A DNA stretch of 64,000 nt from positions 86,642,270 to 86,706,269 of the forward strand of contig JAKGHH010000004.1 of the NCBI GenBank assembly GCA_022828595.1. Direction: 5' to 3'. Made by a program: the position numbers and the translations under genes. This document shows positions 55,450-64,000 of this stretch, one piece after another. Each line of letters starts with the position of its first letter. Position 1 is the stretch's first letter. Under the pieces are notes generated by a model, which saw only the letters and a list, made by a program, of their open reading frames with translations, was not told the DNA's origin and ran no database searches. The DNA comes from Nelumbo lutea (lineage: Eukaryota; Streptophyta; Magnoliopsida; Proteales; Nelumbonaceae).

Positions 55450-56790
55450 TTTAGCTAAAATAATAGTTTAATCTCTAATAAATAACAATAGTGTAATCTC
55501 CAATAATTATTCACAAAAATACAATAAATATAAATTTTAGTATATATAAATATAGATTAAGATTTTAAATTTATTATTAATAAATATCAATTTTATGAAA
55601 GTTATTTTCTTGAATTATTAATTGATATAAGTGAAATAATTCTTTTATTATTAGTACATTAATTATTGAAATTATTATTATATTTTTTTAATACCTAATA
55701 AAAATATTTTTGAAAGTTATTACCAATTTTTGTTATTTGAAAGCTTCAATACCTCTAAATTATTTAATTTAATTTTCATTATTTCTATAATATTTAAAAA
55801 ATTTTAAATTATTGATATTTTACATTCTTATTATCAAATATTATTAAATCTATTATAATTATTTTTGTGTTTTTGATAAATTTTTTAAGGTTATTACATA
55901 ATTTATTTATTTAATCTATTTTATTTTTTGAATAATATTTAAAATATGATTTAGTTATAATTATATTGATATTTAAAATATTTAAAATTAGTTATTTACA
56001 AGATTATTTATCTATTTAAATAATATCATTATTTATTTATTTCACTATTACTTATTTATTTAGTTTTGTAAACCATAAAATTATAAGTTATACTATTATT
56101 ACATAATTTTGATATTAATTTTGTAAAATATAAAATTATTATTAGTTCAAATATTATGAAATCTATTATAGCGATTTTCTACTGTAAAAAAGTTAATTTT
56201 ATTACATAGTTCATTATTTAACTATTTAAAATTTAGTTATGTTAAATATTTAGTTATTAATTATTTAAATAAAATTTAAATTTTTTTAAAATTTTCATTA
56301 GTTAAAATTTATCAATTTTAAAGTGATTACATAATATTAAATATTTTTTTATATAATATTTATCTATTTTTAATATTTTGTTATTTATAATATTTAGTTA
56401 TTGAAAATTTTAAATAATATATTTTTTTTTAATTTTAATTTTTATTATTTGAATAATATTTAAATTGAATAATTATTAAATTTATTGTTAGTATTTTTAT
56501 AAAAGTATAAAATTATTAATAAAAGTATAAAATCTATGATAATTTTTTTATGTTTTTAATAAATATTTTAAATTTATAACATAATTTCATTATAATATTT
56601 AATTTTTTTTAATTCAAACTTTCTTTTGTTAGATATAGATGAAAAGTGGGGGATGGGATAACTAGGAATTAAAGGCACTTTAGGAGAGAAACTCTCTACT
56701 AAATTAGAGATAAGATATGAGTTATATACAATTTAAGAGATAAATGAGAATTATAGACAATTTAGGAGAAATGGGGGATAGTGGTGCACT
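55450..56790. repeat. AT-rich dispersed repeat, second copy
   Basis: The same words as at 1-428 occur in the same order: TATTAAATCTATTATAATTA, GATAAATTTTTTAAGGTTAT, and TTAAAATTTAGTTATGTTAA. They are repeated with a period of roughly 300 bp. The right end (AGATATAGATGAAAAGTGGGG then AATTTAGGAGA.AAATGGGGGATAG) matches 9255-9350. The class is unknown. Confidence 0.6.
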
Positions 56791-58370
56791 TGGCTAGATT
56801 AGATTAGATTTTAGGAGGGAGAAATTTTAAGAATAGTTTTAGGAAGAGATATCTAAAGGGATAAACATAAAGGAAAGAGGAATGGGTCAGGCATGCTGAC
56901 ATGTCAAAATGTGAGAGGGAGAAGGGAGTGATGGGTGGCTTCATGAGGAAGCAGGGAGGGCTAAAGTGAAGGGTTGAGAGTTCTCGATTGGGGTAATGGA
57001 GAAAGCTTAGGCCATGACATGGCATCATTCTACTTAGTATATACTCATGGAGCCCCGTGTGGTACATGGGATGGGGCACTCCTTGTCCCTCGCCCCTATA
57101 GTCAAAACGCTCTACCCCATCCTCACCCTGTCCTTGGTGGTGGAGTGGATTTAAGGCAAGGCAACCATTCCCTGTAAAGGATGAGGAATCCCCAAATTTT
57201 CCCTACCTCATGCAACCACCTAAAAATAATCTAATTTGTGGATATTTTACACATAGGATTATGGGAATTTGGGGGTATTTTAGGAATTAGATTATGATAA
57301 TTTAGGGATATTTTATAAATGGAATTGTTGGATCTTAGAATTATAAGAATATGAGGAAAGTTTAGAGATATTTTAAAAATCAATATTAAATCTATTGATA
57401 TTTTACTAATTTACCATCGGGTTTGGGGAATTATATGAAATCCTTGTCCCTTTCTTATCCTTGATTTGAAGCAAAAATATTTTCACCATCCCCACCATGT
57501 GTCTTCCCCATCCCTATTTAAATTTTGAGAAAACTTGCGCCATTCAAGGTGGGGCAAGGTATGGCCCTAGTTTTATAGGGAAAATTGCCATCCCTATAAT
57601 TCTAACAATTTTCTATAACTAATTAAATAATAGTAAATTAATAAATTATAATATTTTATGATAGTTTCCAAAAATTATTGAAAGCGTTGTTGATTAGCAA
57701 AAATGTATAGTAAAATAATTGCTTACAATAACAATAATTAGTCAAAGTAATATAATTATATTAAATTAATGTAATTATGGTAAATTACATTAATTTTAAT
57801 TTAAAGTAAATCATTTGTTGTTAATTAATATAAAACCAAGTATTATTGAAGTCAACCTAGTGGTCTAGATGGGTGTGGATAGATTTAATAATTTTATTAA
57901 ATTATTTATTAAAATGATAATAATGAATTGTTACTTAATAAATATGAAACACTTTCTGATAGATTAGTTTCCTAATTTAATTTTCCTAAATTTTTTAATA
58001 ATTATTTAGTTGATTAATAATAATGGACTATTATTTAAATATTTTTGGAGAATATTTTTTTCGTAGGTTAATTTCCTAATTTTTAATGATTATTTATTTA
58101 AAAATTTTGGATTATTAGTTAAAGAGTTCCCTGAATTATTTGATAAATGTTAACTATAATTATTGATTTTATAGAAATTAGTAAAGTATGCTAATTAGTA
58201 ATATTTTTTATGAACAAACCATTATTGTAAAAATTTAATGAAAAATTATTAAATTAGATTGACTTATGTAAATTATGCTAAACATTAAAAATTTGAACAT
58301 TTATTAATTAACCAATGGTTAGATTTTACTTATGGTTGGTCAGTTTTGTGTGACCAACTCCAAAACCCAA
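56791..58370. other. Intergenic, decayed MITE and AT-rich DNA
   Basis: At 57568-57595 the text GTTTTATAGGGAAAATTGCC, then ATCCCTA, equals the right end of the MITE family at 54118-54659. Its left end was not found. Possible body sequence (CCCCATCCTCACC and GGTGGGGCAAGG) spans from about 57060. The rest is AT-rich. No gene is seen. Confidence 0.4.
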
Positions 58371-58379
58371 CGAGATCAG

Positions 58380-59128
58380 TTTGATATTTAGTTATTAATA
58401 TTTTGATATTTAATGTATTTAAAAGTTATTTATTTATAATATTATTTAATTATTGAATAATACCATTATTTAAAATATTAATTATTTAACTATTGAAATT
58501 ATAATGTATGCTATATTTAAATAATTTCGTTATTGATTTTGTAAAATATAAAATTATTATTAAGTAAAAAGTTATGAAATCTATTATAATTATTATTCTA
58601 CCTTTAAGAAAAGTTTTTTAAATTTATTATATAATTTCGTTTTTTTAAGTATTTAAAATTTAGTTACACTAATTATTTCATTATATAAATATTTAAATAA
58701 TATGTAATACATTTAATTAATATTTTTGTTATTTAAATTTAACATTTTAAAGTTATTATGTAATTTTAAATATTTTGTTATATAATTATTTTGATACTTT
58801 TAATGGTGTGTTATGTAAATAATTTTTTATTTGTATTTTTAAAATATTATTTATTTATTAAATTGAATAATCCATAAAATTATAATTTATATTGTTATTA
58901 CATAATTTCATTATGATTTTCATAAAAATATTAAATTATTAATAATTTGAATATTATTAATCCTATTATAATTATTTTTTTTTGTTTTTAGTAAATATTT
59001 TAAAGTTATTTCATAATTTCATTATAATTTTTAAATAATTGTTAAATGTTTTAACTGAGACTTTCTTTAGATAGATATAGATGAGAACTGGCAGAGAGGG
59101 TAAGTTGGAATTAAGGATAATTTAGGAA
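58380..59128. repeat. AT-rich dispersed repeat, third copy
   Basis: 58555-59090 follows the same order of words as 10-428 and 56110-56640: TATGAAATCTATTATAATTA, TTTAAATTTATTATATAATT, and TTAAATAATTGTTAAA near the end. It then reads ACTTTCTTTAGATAGATATA. This shows that 9242-9260 and 1-428 are two halves of one copy. Confidence 0.6.
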
Positions 59129-60640
59129 ATATATATATATATATATATATTAAACATCTATGTGCATTTGCACGTGATAGTATCTCCAAGACAAAACTAT
59201 TTACAATTCATGGACAGTTTTTGAACAGTTATAAGTGGGCAGCTTTTGGAGTGAGAATAAAGGACATATATGCCCTTTTTTATGCCCGTTGTATGTTGAT
59301 TAGATAAGGGGTAAAAATGTCTAATAAAAAGTTCAGAAAATGGGACTATTAGCTCTTTCATTAATAGTATATATATGTATATATATATATATATATAGCA
59401 TGCCCCACATGTACATCTCAGCATGCATTGGAAACATTTTCTGTACTTGTTATTGGGAGATGTTCCCAATACATGATTGGGATCTACTGTGGTCTCGCTC
59501 TATGGGGCACAGATGTGAATTCCTGGAACACATGTACCCTAATGGCCCCATCCCTGCAGAGAATGGGAATCCCTGAATTTGCCAACAAGTCCAGCACCGC
59601 ACCGGTCATTCCTAGCTATGGTTTCATTCATTGATTTTGGGTTGGCTTTCTTCTATTTTTTTTAATAAGTTGCCATATTGAAACTTGACCAAGGGCCAAG
59701 TTTTTTCTCTTATAAATTCTTCTAAAAGCCTTGTTATATTTATGTGTTAAAAGGGCAAGTGGTGATTTGGTTTATCAAATAAAAAATTGGGCAAATACCA
59801 TCCGGGACGGGATGGACAAATACCACCCCCGTCTTACTGGTCACTTAAATTTTGGGCTTCCCTGAAGCCCACCCGACTCTGATCAACCGTTGGAAAAAAA
59901 CACCCCGACTGGGGAGTGGGTTTCGGGTCTGATCCAGTAAGATCGTAGTATAATAAGGAAGGCCTTTAGTTTCTACTTCTCTCTCTCTCTATTTTCTAAT
60001 TATGATATGTGGGTATTAGTTTACATAATTGGTTCGGGTCTTAAATAAAGTCAGAACCGGTAAAAGTAAAACCAGTCCATCCCCGACTCTAATAACATAA
60101 TCGGGATTCAAAATGCAGGAGCAGAACCGACTCAATTAATAATTAACTAATGGGGGCTCAAAAATCCAGATCCAGAGAGAGCATGTTCATAAATCATAAA
60201 TCATAATAAGATAAAAGAATAGGATTGGATTGGGCATGACAGAGAGATCCACGTCCACCCGACCCATTGGCAGTCCAAACTTTTTACCTTGGTTAAGGAT
60301 CTAAATTTCATTGAATCTCTCAAGACACGGACACCCAAACGTGGTGATGACGAAATGGGTGATGGAATGTTTGAGTAAGAGTGCAACCAGGAGGAATGCA
60401 TTAATTCTCTGGATTGCGCTGGGAAATGGAAATTTGATTCGGAATATGCTTAGATGTAGCGTTGTCGTTGGGTCGTCCTTCGTCCACCATTGCAATCATA
60501 TGAAGCAAAAGACACGGGAACAGGTTTGTTGCAGTTACAGGGCAGCTTTCAACGACAGATGTCGGGACCAAATTCTTTCTTTCACAGGATTGAGAATTAC
60601 CATCTTTCTCCATGAGCACTGATTACTGATTGCACCAAAG
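59129..60640. other. Intergenic, upstream of the MYB gene
   Basis: (AT)n runs lie at 59129-59150 and 59369-59397, and a CT run near 59980-59992. Several frames of 60-100 codons overlap each other at 60200-60620 without any family motif. This stretch holds the likely MYB promoter. No element was identified with confidence apart from the TATA-like box. Confidence 0.4.
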
Positions 60641-60652
60641 AAAAGTAGAGCC

Positions 60653-60662
60653 TTTATTTAAA
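60653..60662 (+). promoter_or_regulatory. TATA-like box of the MYB gene
   Basis: TTTATTTAAA lies 64-73 bp upstream of the start codon, giving a predicted 5' leader of only about 35-40 nt. This is inferred from spacing. Confidence 0.35.
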
Positions 60663-60725
60663 GGTGGGTGTGGGGCTTTTGAGTTTAGACCCTTTAGTGT
60701 ATGTGTTGTGTGTTCAGTAGTAGTC

Positions 60726-61732
60726 ATGGGTAGACAGCCTTGCTGTGACAAGCTCGGAGTGAAGAAGGGGCCATGGACGGCCGAGGAGGACAAGAAACTC
60801 ATCAACTTCATCCTCACCAATGGCCACTGTTGTTGGCGCGCCGTCCCCAAGCTCGCCGGACTCCGCCGCTGCGGCAAGAGCTGCCGCCTTCGTTGGACTA
60901 ACTACCTTCGGCCCGACCTGAAGAGAGGCCTTCTTAGTGAAGCTGAAGAACAACTGGTCATCGACCTCCATGCTCGTCTTGGAAACAGGTCGGTCTAGCT
61001 CTCACTTGTTTATTTTTTCCTTTTTACCATTCTAAGTTGTATGTTCTTTATCCAACTTAAGCAATTCAAATATTCTCTTGATATAGATGTTGATGAAGGT
61101 GGGAGAACATCCATCTTAATTAGTCTAAGCTTGACATTATGGGCGCCGTCGGCGTCGTGTGTTGTCTCAGGTGGTCGAAGATTGCATCGAGATTGCCCGG
61201 AAGAACTGATAATGAGATTAAGAATCATTGGAACACCCACATCAAGAAAAAGCTCATTAAGATGGGAATTGATCCAGTGACCCATGAACCACTTCATAAA
61301 CAAGCTGCTGCTACTACTACAGAACTACCATCCTCTCCTGCTGATCATCATGAACTTGCAGAATCTAATAATCATGGATCATCATCGTCGTCAGAAGCCG
61401 GTGGCCGTGTCATATCGGAAGACAATTCGAGCTCATCAACAGCTGAGAATTGTTCCGGAGATGAATCTCGGTTGTCGGATAACAACTGGGTCGATGACTC
61501 ATTGATGAGTTGCCTGTGGGGTGATGACGAACCGCCTCAGGAAGCCTCTTGGAATAAGTTTCCGGTGACCGGAGAAACATATAACAACGTCGACGTTGGA
61601 CTGCCGTCCTGGGAGGATAATTGTGCATGGTTATTGGATTGCCAGGATTTCGGGGTGGAGGAATTTGGTTTCGGTTATTTTGACGACTTAGCCATGGACA
61701 TGAACGCGTTAGAGAATGGTGAGAAGCTCTAA
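60726..61732 (+). CDS. R2R3-MYB transcription factor, MYB20/43/85-ODORANT1 group
   Basis: Exons 60726-60988 and 61171-61732 (intron 182 bp, GT-AG, splitting the Arg-88 codon) give 274 residues. It starts [18 protein letters not shown]2 has Trp at 17, 37 and 57. R3 has Trp at 89 and 108, with Leu replacing the first, as is usual. The text [20 protein letters not shown], then [18 protein letters not shown] and [11 protein letters not shown], is typical of the group that includes Arabidopsis MYB20, MYB43 and MYB85 and petunia ODORANT1. These nuclear activators control lignin, phenylalanine and scent-phenylpropanoid genes. The bHLH-binding signature of R3 is missing (QLVID in place of [DE]Lxx[RK]). 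The C-terminus is Ser-rich, then acidic ([13 protein letters not shown] and [20 protein letters not shown]), a likely activation domain. Position 47 is Arg where relatives have Leu. The paralogue cannot be fixed. Confidence 0.93.
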
Positions 61733-62136
61733 TATGTACACCCACAGGTCCACAGGGATAACACCGTAACAGACTGCCTTCCCCCCTCAAGCACACAGAC
61801 AAGACGATAGAAAAAGCAGAATCAGTGCTTCACTTTTAGGACTACTTTTTAGCCTTCGATTTCATTTTTGTTTAGGTTATGGAATCTGTGACTGCGAGTC
61901 CAACCTCCTGTTCCAACAGCCAGAGGTCTCTCACCCACCAATGATGAAAACAAAAATGAAAGCCGGCATTGAAAGAACAAGTACAAAAGCTGGCCCCTTC
62001 TCTGCTGATCCCTAGCTTAAACGTATTTTGTTCTCTGAGACTGTAAAGTGTTCAGACTTCAGACTTCAGATGGATCTTTGTGAAGATTAATTAGATTATC
62101 TTTCATCTTTGTAGACATATGCTTAAGTAACAACCC

Positions 62137-62142
62137 AATAAA
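62137..62142 (+). terminator. Probable poly(A) signal of the MYB gene
   Basis: AATAAA lies about 405 nt after the MYB stop in AT-rich sequence, with T-rich text following. It is the first exact match downstream. The cleavage site is not determined. Confidence 0.4.
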
Positions 62143-64000
62143 GAAAAACCCAGTTTATTAGTTATGGTTTGTAGAAGAAATTCAGATTAATTGCTATCTC
62201 TTGCCTATTGGCATCGTTTTTCTGATTATATGAAATCGGCTTCTCTATATTTGATAATTTGATATTATTTTTTTTCCGGTACTATAATAAGTCACTTCAT
62301 CTAATCTAATTCAAGGTGTGGCCATGACATCAAATCAAAGGCTAGCTTTGATTTACAAATGTAGGTTGGTTGCGATGTGGGCATATGGCCAAGAGAGATC
62401 ATGGGTTTGATCCCAACCTATCCACCAGAAAAATATAAACATAAATTAATTATACAAATAAAAGAAATTGGAGATCGGCTTCGGTCATGGCAAGCCCGGG
62501 CTCACACCGTCCCAATAGCCTCTTACCAACAAAATGCTCTTAATACCGTCCCAACAATCCATTGCAACCATACATTGGGAGTATCTCCCTTGTCATTATG
62601 GTTAATTATGGGGAGATGTTCCGAATGTGCAGTCTTAGTGGCCAGTTGGGGAGTGTCTGGTTGGTAGCAGATCTGAATTCATTTGTATGAAGGTGGGCCT
62701 CATAGCACCTTGCAACCATGTATGGATTTGTTCCTCGCATCTCCCCATGCATGACAATTTACAAGCACATAGATGTTCGAGATATGCAGTTCCAATCCCG
62801 CATTGGTCGGCCTTGTGCACTGGGCTGCCCTTGGCTTTCATTAGGACAGCGCTCATTCGAGCAACCTTCACAGCCTTGCATTGTGAATATCTCTCTCCTC
62901 ATGTCCTATAGATGCCACTTCAGCATTTTTCCTTGCTCTTCTGTACACATCGAGAATGGTAAAAGCTGGCTTAGGTTTTTGTGTACACCAACCATTTGGG
63001 GAAATTAGTTTTTAAAGCTTCCCCCAACAGTTAGGTGTTTTTTCACTGTTATGTTAATGTAGTGCCTAGTGGCACCTTGTGGCACCGTCATAAATGATTA
63101 CAATTATTACCTTTATTGGTTTTGCAAATAAATAAAGTATAACAATTGAATGAAAAAATGCCAGCGATTCCAAACATATGCTTTAATAGATTGGTTCTAA
63201 CCCAAATTCAGTCCATTGACACCTGTCTTATCTTCTGCTTACTATGGGTTCAATCCCAATCGAATATAAATAAATCCATTATGAATGAAACAGTTCTAAT
63301 TCAATCCAATCCAATAAATATTTGAACTATTAAGTCTAGACTAGTCTTATTGATTTGTTTAATCCATTTAAATTAATTTTGATTTAAATAGAGTCCAACC
63401 CAAAACCGATCCATTAATACTCCTTGTGATCATATGAAACATGTTCTTAGCATCCCTTTATTTGAATTAATTAGCTGACTTGCACGCAAACTAAGCTTGT
63501 TAGAAGTGGTTAGAAAGGCTCCGAATATGGCACCATAATTAAGTTACATAAATCAGAAGTTAATTTGAAGCGTGCAAAATTTTTCCTGTCAATCGATGAA
63601 AAGCCATCAACCAACAAATCTGTATCAAGTGATGATATAAAACCAATATCAAACAGGATGAACGTCTTGAAAACCTATGGATGCAAACCATCTTCTTTTA
63701 TCAGCAATAGATATATAAAAGATTGCATCTTTTAGAAAGGAAGTAATTATGAAAACCAAATGAAATAATCAAGTAAGGGGCCCCACTCACCGGAATGTGA
63801 TTTGATTTGATGCAGAGAGATGAGGGGTCACTAGTCCCTACACTTTAAGACACAAGTTCCCCACAGCTTATGGTGGTCTGACCTGGACCCGGAAAAAGTA
63901 AGATTAAGTGTTGAGTGGAATGCTGAATCACAAGTTAGTAACGCACTTTATGCGGCTTTGTCGTTTAATTAAGATGGTGTTTGGAGGTGTGGATGTTTTT
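62143..64000. other. Intergenic, no gene recognised; possible SINE head
   Basis: At 62365-62420 the text TGGCCAAGAGAG and, 15 bp on, GGTTTGATCCC resemble the A and B boxes of a tRNA-type polymerase III promoter. They could be the head of a SINE, but no cloverleaf or tail could be set. The stretch 62490-62920 has several overlapping frames without motifs. The remainder is AT-rich. Confidence 0.35.

Noticed and set aside
60311..60622. 103-codon frame upstream of the MYB gene
   Set aside because: No motif; overlaps frames of similar length on the other strand; probably promoter DNA.

Overview
The window is nuclear DNA of a flowering plant, probably a woody dicot, basal eudicot or magnoliid with a repeat-rich genome; the species cannot be fixed from sequence alone. 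The evidence is GT-AG introns, an R2R3-MYB gene with a plant-specific intron, and plant-type Ty1/copia, Ty3/gypsy, LINE, PIF/Harbinger, hAT and Mutator-like repeats. Only two intact host genes are seen in 64 kb, both on the + strand.

Region 1 (1-9,400) is a nest of DNA transposons. AT-rich repeat DNA is split by a long-TIR Mutator-like element (429-9238). That element is split in turn by a degenerate PIF/Harbinger element (about 1350-9105). The Harbinger copy keeps remnants of its DDE transposase and its Myb/SANT-like ORF1. It also carries two pieces that look like host genes: one exon of an AIR9-type protein with both splice sites, and a fragment of a TRANK1/UvrD-like helicase gene.

Region 2 (9,800-30,100) is a complete gene for the Hsc70-interacting co-chaperone HIP (FAM10/ST13 family): 11 exons, 395 residues. 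The first ten exons fit in 2.6 kb, and the last lies beyond a 17.2-kb intron. That intron holds a LINE, the 3' LTR end of a Tat-type gypsy element with its antisense extra ORF, a tandem duplication, a decayed Ty3/gypsy element, and an hAT MITE inside the gypsy leader.

Region 3 (30,200-42,900) has no recognisable gene. It is a field of hAT-type and Mutator-type MITEs, including a three-level nest (36955-40239) whose outer and inner insertions have perfect target-site duplications.

Region 4 (42,972-51,078) is one 8.1-kb Ty1/copia insertion on the - strand, flanked by the 5-bp duplication ATGGT. Its 3' LTR end has become a three-unit tandem array.

Region 5 (51,080-60,600) is gene-free and very AT-rich, with the same AT-rich repeat family as the left edge and more MITEs. 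Region 6 (60,650-62,150) is an intact two-exon R2R3-MYB gene of the MYB20/43/85-ODORANT1 group, associated with secondary wall and phenylpropanoid control. The rest, to 64,000, has no recognisable gene.

The two host genes have no evident functional link. The main interest is in the mobile DNA: gene-fragment capture, nested insertions, a tandem LTR array and a giant TE-filled intron that must still be spliced.
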